Positions 1-13,613 of a DNA stretch of 64,000 nt are shown piece after piece. The DNA lies in assembly GCA_029962745.1 (NCBI GenBank), contig CM057162.1, positions 13,827,650 through 13,891,649 of the forward strand, in the 5' to 3' direction. A program made the position numbers and the translations under genes. Each line of letters opens with the position of its first letter. The stretch's first letter is position 1. This stretch comes from Echinometra lucunter (lineage: Eukaryota; Echinodermata; Echinoidea; Camarodonta; Echinometridae). The notes under the pieces are model-generated. The model searched no databases. It saw nothing but the letters and a program-made list of their open reading frames with translations, and was not told the DNA's origin.

Positions 1-1305
1 TGATACAATAAATTCTCTGTTTGGATGCTTGCTTGTTGCATCTTCCCATCATCTGCACCCAAGAGTACCTACATGTACATCCAAAACCTGGGTCAAACAG
101 AGAAGGGAACCAAATAAAGACATAGTTGGCATTTCAACAAGTGGGTATTCCGTGTTTATCATTTTCTTTGCGTGTAAAATTGCATAATTTTCTCTCTTCA
201 TAATGCCTTTATGTATATGTTAAAATACTCTATAAAGTATGCACCAGATCACACAATGTCACCTTGAAAAATAAAAAAGCTTCACGCCGTGGGTGGGGGG
301 GGGGGGGTTCGCCCTCCTCCCACACCCTCCCCCACTTCCTCGCTTTGCTCAGTTGGGCTTGGTCGCTTCGCTCGTCGCACTTCGCTTCTCGTATAATCTC
401 ACTCTCAACTATTATCCAATGTTGGCAGCCCTGGCTAGATGTATGAATTTCATCTTTCTATTAGATGCTACATGTAGGTTTCCACGTTTTTTCCAGGGTA
501 CATGTATGTTATATTTACCATCACTACTGTACTGAAGCAAAAGTATTTGATGAATACATGTGCAATTTTGCCCTCAGTCATATTGATCAGCTACACATGT
601 ATATGAATCTATGTTTTAGAAATCCACACAGGCAAATATTAGGAAAGAATTATCACCAGTGATCCTTTAATTGCCATATCAACCTCTCCGTTCCTCAGTT
701 GTACTTCGTCTTAAAAGGGATAGTCTATTTGAAAGTGAGCAGTTATGAAGAAATTCTAACTTTCAGGCCAAACTTTTATTCAGTATAATACAATACTGGA
801 TTATTGCAAAGAATGAATAGCTTCCCTTTCAGTTAGCCCAAGTTCAGAGGAGAGTTCAGTTTAATGCATTCTCTCTTTCAATGCTTTTATGTTTCATTCC
901 TGTTTCAACATTTTTTCACAGAGCCTTTCTATTATGAAGTAATAGAGCATGACTACTGGAGTTTACATGGTACCTGCAGAAGACATACTTGTGCCCACAT
1001 ATCAGAAGAGGTAAATACATTTTTAATACTCCTGGGGAAAAGAAGATTCCATAGTATTTTATAACCTTGCTTCCTTTTCAACCTCATAGCAATGTATAAA
1101 TACACTGACATCGTTCTTTCTGTTGAATAGAAACCAAAGGCATGACTGACATTTATGTTTTTCTAAATACGTAGTAGATTTTGTTGATCAGCAACACATG
1201 TAGATTCTATACTCTAATAAATAAAAGCAGTCTTGGGTTATGATCTCCAATCAGTAAAGAGTGAAAGTACATTGATGTAGACTCTACATGTATCTCTCCA
1301 TCACC
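1..1305. repeat. Segmental duplicate, copy of 18232-19488
   Basis: From TGATACAATAAATTCTCTG to CTACATGTATCTCTCCAT the sequence matches 18232-19488 with scattered differences. The downstream copy has about 72 extra bases near 18867 and lacks a G-run/C-rich stretch present here near 295-345. The shared part includes the exon-like segment. Probably the upstream region of an NLR-type gene that was duplicated. Confidence 0.85.
922..1010 (+). other. Exon-like segment, upstream duplicate
   Basis: 89 bp flanked by TTTTTTCACAG and GTAAATAC, with a single open frame (phase 2 start, phase 0 end) reading PFYYEVIEHDYWSLHGTCRR onward. The other two frames hit stops. The 89 bases are identical in the duplicate at 19094-19182 while flanking DNA differs by indels and substitutions. 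It may be a coding or untranslated exon of an NLR transcript or of another gene. No family recognised. Confidence 0.35.
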
Positions 1306-3190
1306 TTTGCTTTTGATATAAAATAGTAAGATTGCTGCTTTTTAACCAGTAACCCTTGTTCGTCAGGTCTAGTCTCTGAACTGCAAAATGACTTCAGAAT
1401 ACACTGATAGCATGTACCATTATCACACAGGGTACACACAGAAAGCATGATAGTCTGATGCTGCAATCACGTTTGAAACTCACAATATCTTCTTTTTTTA
1501 TTAGGATGATGAATATCTGGTGTTGCTTTTTAAACGGCTGGTATTTGTCAGTCACACATACATGTATAGCCAAAGCTCCAGCTTGGTTTGTTCAGTGTGC
1601 ATATGAAAGATTGTCCTAACAGAACAAACACTGGCACCCTCGCTGCAGATGGTCTCTAAGTAATTTTTAGAATTGGGGAAGGCAGCAGAAGATGGATTAC
1701 CTTATACTGATAGGAATAACGAAGACTGAATGTGAAAAGGAGGATCGGTAAAATCATTGGAAGTTTACATTTTTATGTTATGGTAATTACAAACTTCAAA
1801 CAAGTAGAGTTTACTTTTGAATTGTTTTACACCTGGTTACTTTTTTTTTTTAATTTTTTATACATGATTGAAAGGAAGAGGCTAACAGGTATAAAGCAGG
1901 GGCCGGGGGAGGGGGGGGGGGAGGCACTCACATATATGGGTGGTACAGGGACGTGCTGCTTTGACGACCCCCTTTTTCAGACCTCGATTTCCGTTCCAAA
2001 GCATAGCATTTTCTTCTTATCGAGATAAAAATAAAAAAAGAAATCCATTCCAAAGCAGAGGAATTTTTTCATTTCGCCATTCCGGCCGCATTGGTCCGTT
2101 ACAGTGAGCTTCATTTTTGGTGAAAAGCAGCCTGCACAGTACCGCGTGAAGGCAAGCCAGCGTGGTCCGACTCATCCCCTCTGCGTGAGCGCACCCGGCG
2201 CCCGTGACCCGGGGGGGGGGGGTACTCGACCCCAAAAGTGGTAGGTATGCGCCACGGGCGAGACAAAAAATGGGGGCTTTGGAACGGGCTAGCTGCTTGC
2301 ATGTACACTGTATGCCCATTCCATAGGGATACACATGCACTCATATGCGGGCGAACCGTTCACAAGACTCCCGTTTTCACAAACATTTGCAGTTCCGAAG
2401 CCTGTTTCAAAGACCCTCCTTTTCAGTCACAACAAGCCCGTTCCAAAGCCCCCGTTTTTGTCTCGCCCGCGGCACATCCCTACCACTTTGGGGGTGAGTG
2501 CCCCCACCCCCGGGGAGCAGGGGTGGCACTGCAGGGGGAGATAGCCTGGTCATTTTTCAAGTGATTAAAAAAAAAAGGAAAGGAGGAAAGAAAGGGAGTG
2601 GGGTAAGAGGGGATACATGTATGTCAAGCAACTACTACATAATCGCCCTATTTGATCACTTAAAACAAGATGAAGCGGACCTGTGGGACTCCCCCCCCCC
2701 CCCCCATCAAAAACCCTGGCACTGCCCCACTAAAATGTATTTGGAAAGACTGCATAGCAAATTAACAAGTCTCCATGGAATTTCTTGACAAAGCCTTCTT
2801 TCTAATTTTACAAAGAATTATGAATGCCTCCAGATTGCTACCAATGCTTTTGACTTTATGCACAATACATGATGGCCTTTGAGATTTGAGGATTTCATAC
2901 CAACTGTGTTTTGTATGTTCATGCTGCAATGAACTCTTGCACAAAAATTATATTGAGGTAGAGTTATTTGGGAAGACTGCATAGCAAATCAACAAGTCTT
3001 TATGGGAGTTCATGACAATGCTTTCTTTTCAATTTACAAAGAATATATGCATGCCTCCAGCCCATGATTTCTGCCGTTGCTTTTCACCTTGCAAATAATG
3101 CATGACTGCTTTAGCATTTGAGGATTTTCCACATACATTGTTTGAATGCTGTACTGATCTCTTACATGATGGGTGGACCTAAATATAGCC
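1306..3190. repeat. Dispersed duplicate family, copy A
   Basis: Shares blocks such as CACTGATAGCATGTACCATT and AATATCTGGTGTTG with 10427-11460 (copy B) and 14930-16500 (copy C). Copies A and B both contain a G/C-tract-bounded element inserted at the same place. The end of A holds a tandem duplication of about 228 bp (2742-2969 and 2970 on, starting GAAGACTGCATAGCAAAT). No coding region seen. Confidence 0.75.
1897..2515. mobile_element. MITE with G-run ends, copy 1
   Basis: Bounded by CAGGGGCC-type G-runs with GGCACTCAC at the left and GTGAGTGCCCCC at the right, giving inverted ends. Internal blocks (AACAAGCCCGTTCCAAAGCC, TTCCAAAGCATAGCATTTTC) recur at 10834-11366 and, inverted, at 15056-15610. 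It also contains a second inverted copy of part of itself near 2205-2300. Non-autonomous, no transposase. Confidence 0.65.
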
Positions 3191-6187
3191 ACACACTTTG
3201 TTTTCAGCAGCTAAATTGTCACACAATTCACTGGTTTGTGCAAATCAGTTGTATAAATGTTTCTATATATGAAGAGTCTGTTGGCAATAGCTGATAAGTT
3301 CATTTTTTTAAAATTTTGAAGTAAAGTCACTGTCATATGGGCCGCGACGCGACAAAAGGGCCCTTAGCTCTCCAAATGGCTTACGCAGTAAAACCACGCT
3401 AAAGTTAGCGCATATCAAAACGTGCAGAGCGCACTGGAAAAAAAACACCAAACCAAAACAAAACACACGTGCCGAAGAAAAATACCAGAACAGTGACTCA
3501 AGACCTATGTTACTAGTCCGTCGATTAATCTGGCTCTAGCTGATGATCAAATGTCATTCCTTGGATGAATCGGTAAGATCATTATTATAATTTCTTCACA
3601 CAGTTTGTTCCAGTAGAAAGTACGGGTTTTAAAGATATTTCGTGCATTTAATTCAGTTTTAATAGGTGACTGTCTAGTTACCTCGTTTCGTAGTGCCAGC
3701 TGCAACTTCAACTTCAAGGCTGCATGCATGCATGCATAGTTTCACAGATAAAGTTGTTAATACCTGTGTAATTCCGACATGTAACGTTGTATTATGAAAT
3801 ATCCTTCCTCTGTTATTTCTTTTTCATATTTCTGTATAATCTTTGAACATCAACTTTCGTATTTTATTTCATCAGTATGGCAATTTCTTTAAACCAAGAT
3901 TTAAGCAGTCACATGCAAGAAAAAGCGAAGATGTGTCTTAATGTTGAAACGTTAGTTGCCGCTAGTTAACGTTAGCAGTTGAACGCACGATATGCCTTAC
4001 CCTTAAATTCATTGACGTTTGTGCATGTCTATTCCACTACAAATACAATCATGGGACTAAATCCCGGACTAAATCTTAACTTCAGACCTGCTTATACCAA
4101 TCTCTTGAATTTGTTGATACATATTTGAGGCCTCAATTTTCCCATGCTGAATTTACCAGTCAGGAATTCATTACAAAATTTTAGCAGAGCCTCAACAAGT
4201 TATAGACTCTATACATGTACAGTGTATTTCCTACACAGAGTAAAATAAAGTTATGCCTCGGCCCTAGATCTAGGCTAGCATGTAGTCTAGCTGATTTAGG
4301 GCCAGACTAGGACCTTGCCCTAGCTCGGGCTCTGAATAAGGATGGAATTAAAAATAACTGTTTATGTATCACAACTCTGTAAGCACAGACCTGCTTTTAG
4401 AAAAAAATAAGAAATCAATAGAAAAAGATGAAGCTGAAATGGAAGGGGGCAGGGCATTGCTTATAATTGAGAGAAGGATGGGAGGGGGCAGATCATTATT
4501 CACAAAAAATGCCCCCCCCCCCACCCTTCCCATTGTGTATTTCTTGATTTGTCTTCAGTTTTGAGTGCATTTATTGTCTCTGTAGACTTTCTTTTTTATT
4601 AAAGCAATTGAATTACAAACTGAATTTCAATTATTAGGCATAATGGAATATTTAGTTAAATTACTTTTAGATTAATCAAAATTGAAACAATACTAATCAC
4701 AAAACAACATTACTTAATGCATTAAATGTTATTACTGTCTAATATTTCATATTAGAATGAATGACACTTTGTATTCCATACGCATTTAATGCTGTTGGTG
4801 TACTTTAGCATTTCTAAAACAATAAATCTGTATATTAGTTTGATTCATCTAAGCAGTTGGCTGCTTCTAGTGCCATTTCATGTATAATAAAAAGGGATTT
4901 TTTTTTTCTTTTTACAGGCCATTGATATGGAGTAGCTAAGCCAGGTCATGCTCGTCCCTATCATCCTTGTCATCTCCAGGCAAATATAGGAATGTTAAAC
5001 TTAGAGGCAAAGCTGGAAGGAGAGGGGTAGGATATGATAACCACATTTAATTCAATGATGCTGGAAATGTCAGGTCACTGCATTCATATCAGAGGAGGAA
5101 GCAGAGGTGCTCTAAGATCTTGAAACAATAACTGAAGTTGGATTCTCTTTGCGTCAACCCACGATGAACTTCACAATGATGGAGATCCTACAAAATAAAC
5201 ATGGGTATGGCTGTACAGGATGTCACTAGAACCAGTAGTGTTTGGAACTTTGGATGCCTTGATGGTCTATGATCACATCCTTTCAGTGGGTGAATGAACT
5301 TACCAAAGCCATGAAAGCTGAGCATAACCTCTATATTATGTGAGAACTGACTGACAGCGTCCAGCTGTACTACAGTTGAAGTTATGAGGAAGTGATATTG
5401 CTACTACTTTAATGAACAGAGTGCAAAAAAATTGCTTTTTGTATCTTCATAATTTGGGTGACAAGTGCCCTAATAACTCATGACACATGTTTCAATAGGA
5501 GCAATCTCACTTTCAGGATGATATTACCTTTATTTCATAGATAATATTTAATTCCAAATATCCACTGCCATTGTGTGCTTGCAAGAGCAGACGACTTGAA
5601 AAGTAAATTTAAAACTAACAAATTTTTAATTATTGGATTAACAATAAGACCTCTTAATGTCATATAGGATTTTTTTTCTTCATGAATTATGTCACATGTG
5701 CAATGATCTAAATTTAGATGGAATTGCTTCCTTGTATCTTAACTATACCAAAAAAAAAAAAAAAAACCTACTAGCTAAACTTTGTAAAAGAAAATAATGA
5801 GTAGATATGAAGAGATATTTTGGGGTACGTGATTTTATTTTACTTTTTAGTGAAAGGAAAGGAAAGGATGAATTTTATTAGGAAGAAAGTACAAACCCTC
5901 TCCACTCTTAAATTTATTAGAAACCGAAAGTATTTAACATTTTCAGACTACAGCTTAATAAAGAGCACCATTCCAGTCGGATTTAGATTCCTAATTTGAA
6001 GTACAGCGTATGTCAACTCTTGTTTTGAATAAAAGTTACTAGTGTGACAAGTGCAATTAAGGAAAATTTCATTTCATTCCATGTTGTACTGACCTATTAT
6101 GTATTTCAAAGTTCACAGATTATATCTTTTATTGATCCATATTTGAAGAAAAAAAAAACCCAGAAAATTGGACCCCCACTGGCAGTG

Positions 6188-6335
6188 GCTTGAGAAACGA
6201 AAGATAAGAACGGTGAAGCAGAGAAAAAGTGAGAAAACTGAACAATGAAGTAAGACAATATAACATAATTTAGGCACACACTTGAAATAACTACTCATGA
6301 TAAGAAGATGAGTGAAAATAACAAGGGAAATATAA

Positions 6336-6366
<31 letters not shown>

Positions 6367-6439
6367 AATCGAGGGAGCTGATGGAGAGCTTGAGAAACGA
6401 AAGATAAGAACGGTGAAGCAGAGAAAAAGTGAGAAAACT
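6188..6439. repeat. 52-bp direct repeat in GA-rich tract
   Basis: GCTTGAGAAACGAAAGATAA and the next 32 bases occur at 6188-6239 and again at 6388-6439, separated by 148 bases that include a (GA)n run. Purine-rich low-complexity DNA. The Lys/Arg/Glu-rich reading frames here are a composition effect. Confidence 0.8.
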
Positions 6440-7168
6440 AGAGATGGTGGAAATAGAAGGGAAAGAAAGAGGGAGAGAAAAAGAAAGAGAAGGAAAGATA
6501 TAAACCAAGTTGGAAGGTATGAAGGCGAGAAAAGAGCTAGCTGACAGAAAGAAACATGAACATGGAAAGAAGCACGGGATTGAAAAATAATTTGAATGTT
6601 GATGCCTTCTGAATGACTTGTGATTGAGTGGATGATAAATGGTTCTGATTTTTGATGATGTAATAATGAATAAGCGTGCTAGTAATTATTAAATTGATTT
6701 TCACTACATTTTCAACACAAATATTATTTAACAGCAATGTAAAATCTATGACACACGTTTGCCGAATAGGGGCAAATCCATGCAAACTTTAAAAGGGAGG
6801 GGCATTAAAATTCTGAGAATACCCCACCCCTTCCCCCAAAAGACCACTAAAATTGAAGGTGAATTAAAGATGACATTTTTGCTCCAAAATTCACTTTAAG
6901 ACAGACAGATGTTTCATGAAAAATATATGGTGAACAAAGGGGATTTTGCCCCCATCCTCCCTGGATCCGCCCCTGGTGAACTCTGACCCCTCTCTGATTA
7001 TCTTTCTCTATATCTCCCTGTTAATATGAAAAAAAGAAGCAATCACAAATTTATTTTCGTAAATTTGTGATTGAAATTCCCTTAATGACAAAAGTGTATA
7101 TTTTACAAAGATTTATGGTGAGCAAAGAGGATACGGCCCCTTCCTCCCTGGATATGACGCCCCTGAAA

Positions 7169-7284
7169 CAGAGGCGGTGGAACATCGGGCTCGGACAAAG
7201 AAAGTGGAAGGGCACCATTAAGTCTGCCAAACAATAGGTGCCCCTCCACTTTCATTGTATGAGCCTGACGTTCCGCCGCCTCTG
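7169..7284. mobile_element. 116-bp hairpin MITE
   Basis: Ends CAGAGGCGGTGGAAC and GTTCCGCCGCCTCTG are inverted. Inside, AAGTGGAAGGGCACC pairs with GGTGCCCCTCCACTT around a loop of about 20 bases. Almost the whole element folds into one hairpin. No coding capacity. Confidence 0.75.
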
Positions 7285-7886
7285 CCCTGAAATATGACCC
7301 CTCTCCTTTTCTATAATGTTTGCATAATATAATCTTTTATACTCGCAACAGAATAGCTTTATTCTCTATTTATATCTTTCTACTTAAAATAATTGTTTAT
7401 GAAAAAAAATTGATTTCAGCTTAATTGTGATTGGAAAAGCAAGCAATTTGAAAGGCAATTTCAAGACCGTCTCACGGACGTGTACAAGGTCATTTCAAGG
7501 TCATTTTAAAGTCATTTTGAGGTAATATAGGGTTTAGAGAAGACAAAGATAGGAAAATAATATTCTCTCTACTATATAATGTAAATATCCGTCATGTTAC
7601 TAGGAGAACGTTTAAGCAGCCCCTTAGACACGTTAGGAATCTTGGCGAAAATGGTATCAGGGATTGACTTGTTTAACCTTGGTCATGCGCGAATGTCAGA
7701 ATAGCGCGCGTGGAGTAAAAAAACATGCTTTTTAAAAATTCCTCGATTTAGACACTTATGGACGGAATTTTGGAAAACCGTTTGCATATTCAGATTCCGC
7801 AGCATTTATACTACAAAATAGTGTTGAAATCTCATTTTTGAAAAATTTTGCCCTAAGGGCCCTTTTGTCGCGTCGTGGCCCATATA

Positions 7887-10426
7887 GTACAAACTGATAC
7901 CTTTCAAATGATATATTGCTCATTACATACAGAGATATATTTTTGAAGTTATGGTCAAAAGTAGTAAAAAAAAAAAAACAACGTCTTATTCTCTTAATTT
8001 TTTTCTTGATCTTTAATTGCAAATATTTCAGTTTGATAAAAGTAGACTTAATCAGTTTTTGCGAACAAACTCTTCATATTATTCTAAAGTTTATTGGTTG
8101 AAAAATTATGATGAATTACAATAATACATATTTTCAAGTCGATAGTAATGCCAGTGCCAAATTTTGTTCTCCAAAGTGATGAAACGGTCCTAAAGTAATG
8201 TGCACATGTAATAAATGAATGCAAATCTTGATTTGAAACTGACGGATGGGAATTTCAGCCTGATTTCTTGCCTCTCTCCATCTAAAAATACTGTTTGTCC
8301 AAAGACCGCCATTATCTTAGGATAGGTCTGGTCTGCTGGAACCCTCAAAGCAAGTCGACACAGAGTTCAGGTTCAAAACAACATTTAATTCCTTCTGGTT
8401 TGATACAAACATGACATGCAGTACAAACAAAAGAAAATAAGCTTTGATATTGTACTTGCACAATATCAAAGGTTGCATGGACCCTGAAAAGCACAGTTCT
8501 TGAGATTAGGCATGCCTGTTGACAAAAATGACAAATATCTTTTAAGAAGTAAAGTAGATACTGTATGTACCCTGTTCTACTTTAAGAGGCAGGAGATTGT
8601 TCATTTGTGTCTGCAAGATGCTTGCCCTTGTGCTTCCTGATTGGTAAAAACAAAAATCCACGCAAGTTATATGCTATTTGCAAACTTTAAGACAAGTGGA
8701 GTTTCCTTCTAAATATTCTTGAACTTGGTTACTCTTTTTAACAAGTTATACATTTTTGATAGTCCAAACTCGACTTACAGTATAGCTTAGAAACCTGTTT
8801 TTCATCTTACATCATGACATTCAGACAGTGGGTTAAAGAGACTGTCCATTTAATGTGTTTTATACCTATCCTTTTGTCTGTCATTCTCCCGAACAGTTTA
8901 CAAGAAGGTTCACTTTCGCTGGTCAGTGGTTTCAGCGTGGTCAAACTGTGGAATTTGCCTCACTGTAAGACATGTCAGGTCTGTGACCATAACACTAATA
9001 TACCGGTATACATATCAATTATTTTCTTTTCCTCCTTATTGTTGTCCGTTGTTTTGATGGGACCTTTTTTCTCTTGACTGGCCCATTTTGACAAAAATAT
9101 AGTGTCCGGCTTGTGAAGGAATTTTAAAGAAAACTCCCCCAATACCCCATGCAGTCCGCCCCAAGAGATCGATGTTCACTTGCGTAAAACAAGTGAAGTT
9201 TGAAGTACGAAAATCTTGTTGGCTAATGATGATGTCAACCATGTCAGTGTTAAGGACGGGAAAATCCCCTACTCGAAGTTTGTGATTAGTCAGTCCAGGA
9301 AGACATGCCCCCTTTGCTGGCTGTTAGGAGCGAATCAGAGGAAGGGAGTAGTAGAGCGGGGATGCAACCATAGTACATGGTGCAGTGGTAGCCCTACCCC
9401 TGTCAGGAGTGATGCAATGAAGTTGTGTGCCTGCGCCGCTTATACAAATTTTTGACTGAAATTTGGTGTCATAAATTGTTATTGCCTGATCTTTGAAGTA
9501 AGGTGCATGCGAATGACAACGACTGCGTGTAATGTGTTGTGGAATTTGGTTTGTCTACTTGGTGCAGTACTGTTTAAAATTCCTTTGCATCTCAAAGTTA
9601 CATTTCTACACAAAGTTAGTGTATAGTGTATCGTGGTATGGTTCAAACCTTACGGGGCTAGAGTGCAGTGCCATCTCGTGGTATGGTGATGTCGAAGTTT
9701 CTCAGTTGATGAACTATGGCAGCAGTGTCTAGAAATAAGTATTGTGTTTGACCGATTACCATATAAAGACAAGATTGTTAACACAAGTAAGATAATATTG
9801 CATTGATAAAAAATAAGCACTGGATAATGAAGTAAATTTATATCAAATTGAATTGAGTTTAAATCAGATTAAAAGATAACGAAGGTCATCCAGCTCATTC
9901 TCTCAGACTGGAGAATTTAAGAATAACAAACATTCACCCATTTTCTTGCATAATATATGAAGTCATGCATTTGCATGTAGTTAATGAGAGTGTTTAGACC
10001 TTTGGCTATTTACCTTAATAATAACAGAAAAACTGACTTTCTTTTCCGAAAGCCACCCAAAGATGCATTAATGTATGTGCTCTCCTCCATCATTTTAAGC
10101 TCACTGAAGAGGAGGCAACATTTTTTGATGGGGGTTGAGTAAAAAATGAGGCCTCTTTCATCTCCTACACTCTAGATTCATGTTAACTGTGGTCAAGATT
10201 TATATTTTTACTATTAAACCTTATTTTTCTTGTCCACCATGGGAATCGAGCTCACTACCTCACAATCTGCAGTCCAGCATGTTATCAATTGCACCACAAA
10301 AGGCGAATTGGCAGCTAGACATATTCCTGGTCTCAAATATGTTAAGCCATAACCCTAACCCTCATGATTCACCTAAATTTTTTTATAGTTTTTACATTTT
10401 ACACCCCTGTGTGTGTATGTTTGTCA
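7887..10426. other. Intergenic, no feature recognised
   Basis: AT-rich sequence with only short chance frames. I see no domain motif, tRNA, inverted-repeat element or exon with supporting duplication. A short inverted pair (GATATTGTACTTGCACAATATC, about 8444-8465) is the only local structure. Confidence 0.6.
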
Positions 10427-11460
10427 GGTCCAGTATTTGATACTGCAAAATGACTTTAGAATACACTGATAGCATGTACCATTATCACATAGGGTACACA
10501 CAGAAAGCATGAAGTCTGATGCTGCAATCACGTGTGAAACTCATAATATCTTTTTTTTTATTAGGATGATGAATATCTGGTGTTGCTTTTTAAATGGCTG
10601 CAATGGTATTTGTCAGTCACACATACATCTATAGCCAAAGCTCCAGCGTGGTTTGTTCAGTGTGCATATGAAAGATTGTCCTAACGGAATAATAAAGTAA
10701 AATCATTGGAAGTTTATGTTTTTATGTTATGGTAATTACAAACTTCAAACAAGTAGAGATTACTTCTCAGTTGCTTTACACCTGGTTACTTTTTTTTTAA
10801 AACATGATGGAAAGGAAGAGACTAACAGCTATAAAGCAGGGGGGGAGGGGGGGAGGCGGTCACATATATGTGACACATGCTTTGACGACCCCCTTTTTCA
10901 GACCTCGATTTCCATTCCAAAGCATAGCATTTTCTTCTTATCGGGAAAAAAATAAAAAATAAATCCCTTCCAAAGCATAGGAAGTTTTTCGTTTCGTGGT
11001 TCCGGCCGCATTGATCCGTTACAGTGAGCTTCATTTTTCTTGAAAAGCAGCCCGCACAGAACCGCGCGAAGGCAAGCCAACGCTGTCCGACCCATCTTCT
11101 GTGCATGAGCACACCCGGCGCCCATGACGCCGGGCTAGCTGCTTGCATGTACAATGTATGCCCATTCCATAGGGATACACATGCACTCATACGCGGGCGA
11201 ACCGTTCACAAGACCCCCGTTTTCACAAACATTTGTAGTTCCGAAGCCTGTTCCGAAGACCCTCCTTGTCACAACAAGCCCGTTCCAAAGCCCCTGTTTT
11301 TTGTCTCGCCCGCGGCACATCCCTACCACTTGGGGGGAGAGTGCCACCCCCACCCCTGGGGAGCAGGGGTAGCACTACAGGGGGAGACAGCCTGGTCATT
11401 TTTCAAGTGATTAAAAAAAAAAGGAAGGAGGAAAGAAAGGGAGTTGAGGAAAACTTCTTT
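10427..11460. repeat. Dispersed duplicate family, copy B
   Basis: Matches copy A (1306-3190) from the GTCCAGTATTTGATACTGCA block through the G-run MITE to the AAGTGATTAAAAAAAAAAGG tail, with a 60-bp shorter MITE interior. Non-coding. Confidence 0.75.
10834..11366. mobile_element. MITE with G-run ends, copy 2
   Basis: Same position within the duplicated segment as copy 1 and the same internal blocks. It shares the preceding TATAAAG, so it was inherited with the duplication and is not an independent insertion. Confidence 0.65.
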
Positions 11461-13613
11461 GTCAAGCAGTGCAAATAGGAGATCACAGATTTCACAACTT
11501 TCATTTAAATTTGGGAGTTTAAAATTGCTTGGGGCAGATTTTCTTTTTGTAATTAAAAAAAAAATGTAAGAATTGATGTGAATAGGGACAGCCATTGTAA
11601 AAGTTTCTTCAACTATCTTAATGAAATCCTTGGTGGAAGCAGTTTACAACATTTACGGGAAAGTAATATTGAAACTTTATCAGCAGAGAAAAGGAGCAGT
11701 ATACCTTCTGCCTATTTATCTACAATATTCTATGTCTATTCTTGGTTACCTAAAGCAGAGTCACTTGTTGTTTGTTATTGTGTGGTATATTGCTTATGTT
11801 ATTAATTTTTAATTTTTTTTCTTCACTTTTTTTTTCTTCATTTATACGTTTTTTTTCCTGTTTTTTTTTTTCGTGACAGGAATTATTTAAAGCCTAATTT
11901 GATCAGCTTTTGTTCTTCAAATTGGCAACACCAACATTTTTATTTTATTGCTACATTTTTCTTATAAAACATCATGTATCTGAAATGAATATAAATTGAC
12001 AGAAATTTTGATGAGAAGTCAAAAAGTTGCCAATTTGCAGGGGACAACGGTGATTTTAAACTTTCTATCACATTGCCAATTTAAGGATTTTAATGCTTAT
12101 TTTCCTTTAAAAAATTTTCAGCATCAAACAACGAATATTGACGCAACCAAAATGGGCACAGTTTGTGTAGAATTTTTTGCTCTTTCTGCTCATGTATTTG
12201 GTATGATTTTTAGGGCTTTGCATCAAAAGATATTAGGCCAAACCACAAAATGTGGACCTCTGTCACGAATGGGTTAAACTTTGGTAGTTTCCTAACTAGT
12301 AAAGACAGTTAAACGTCACTTTATTAAAATACTCTTCTATGTCTTGTAAGCTGTAATGACACTTTTGCCTAAACAAAATGGAGGATCATCATAATGAAGA
12401 GATAGACTGAGAGAAGATGAAAATGAAAAGAATATGGAACAGTGCATTGAAAGGTTATCTAACCGTGTAACGTGGGGATGAATATGAATAACTGCAATGT
12501 AAAATGCACATTTAAAAAATTTTCATTTTTTGTGTGTAAAAAGTGAAAAGAAGTTGCATTTAGCATGCTACAAAACAAACAAGTGGCTTCCACTTTTGAC
12601 AGCAAGATCAAGAATTTGAACATATCTCTGTGTAGTATACAGGTTTAGTTGAGAATTCTCATGATGCTTGCACCCATCTTGTATGATCAAAAGCATGTTT
12701 GCTGTGCTTGTGTTCCTATTCATTTTTCTCGTGACAAAATAATTGCTATGATTCATTCAAAGTGATAGCTGTGCCCACATATTTTGAGATTTCTATGGAC
12801 TGATCCTAACAGAGCAAAAGTCATGAATAGGAATTTATGACAATGTTTGCCCTTCAACCTTGGAAGGATTTTTATGAATAAATTTTAGATCTGTGGCTGC
12901 TTTTGAGTTTGTGCAGAAGGCATGATGTTTGGGTTTTCCCACACCTTAGTTGTATTTAATTTTCTTCCACACAAAATGATATTGAGGCAGGAAAGAGGAA
13001 ACATATTTAGCAAGAGTATTCTGATAATCTGCTGTTTGATCATAGTCCTGAAGTGCTTATGAAAAATGGAAAAACAAGATTTTTGAGATGTTGACAATAG
13101 AGTAGGGAGGTTGGAAATGGCTTCAGATTCAAACTGTACAATGATGCATTGAGACAATGCTTGTGTGTTCATACATAGAATATTGCAATCAAAACAGTAA
13201 CACTTATTTCAAAAATGTACTCTTTTTACGATGAACTGCAGATTAACGTCAGGGGCCAACAATTACTAATCTTTTTATAAAAAATGTACACTTTATGATG
13301 TATTTCATACGGTATTGCTCATGTAAGAGCAGGGTCGTACGCAGAAATTTTTTCAAAGAACCATGCAAGTGAGCAAAGCGACCGAGTTGGTCACGTAGGC
13401 GCTTTTGTGTTTTTGAAATTTCAATTGAAAGTTCTGGTGCACACGTTAGGTGGAATTTGGAAGATTTTCAGTAAAGAAAATTTAGGTTTTAAAGATTTCT
13501 GAGGGGCATCTGCACCCCCTTCCCCCCCCCCCCCCCCCGATGCACACTTTTGGTAGAATTTGGAAAATTTTCAGTAAAGAAATGTAGGTTTTGAAAATTT
13601 CTGCAGGGGCCAC
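11461..13613. other. Intergenic, no gene recognised
   Basis: AT-rich, with T-runs near 11810-11875. From 13438 there is a two-copy repeat of about 100 bp (GGAATTTGGAAGATTTTCAG and GAATTTGGAAAATTTTCAGT) separated by a C-run. No exon or RNA gene seen. Confidence 0.55.

Larger units (their letters stand above)
3334..7886. repeat. Region bounded by 36-bp inverted repeats
   Basis: CATATGGGCCGCGACGCGAC (3334 on, continuing through a 36-base match) recurs inverted at 7851-7886 with one mismatch. The 4.5 kb between them carries no credible gene: AT-rich DNA, a GA-rich tract at 6340-6540 and a hairpin element at 7169-7284. It could be an old DNA transposon with eroded content, or two separate insertions of a small repeat. 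Confidence 0.4.

Noticed and set aside
6113..6544. Ser/Leu-rich minus-strand and Lys/Arg/Glu-rich plus-strand frames
   Set aside because: Composition artefacts of a GA-rich tract with a 52-bp direct repeat. The same applies to 42701-42983 and 44004-44340.
8814..9077. 87-codon hydrophobic plus-strand frame
   Set aside because: No conserved motif, no duplicate, no splice support; likely chance in AT-rich DNA.
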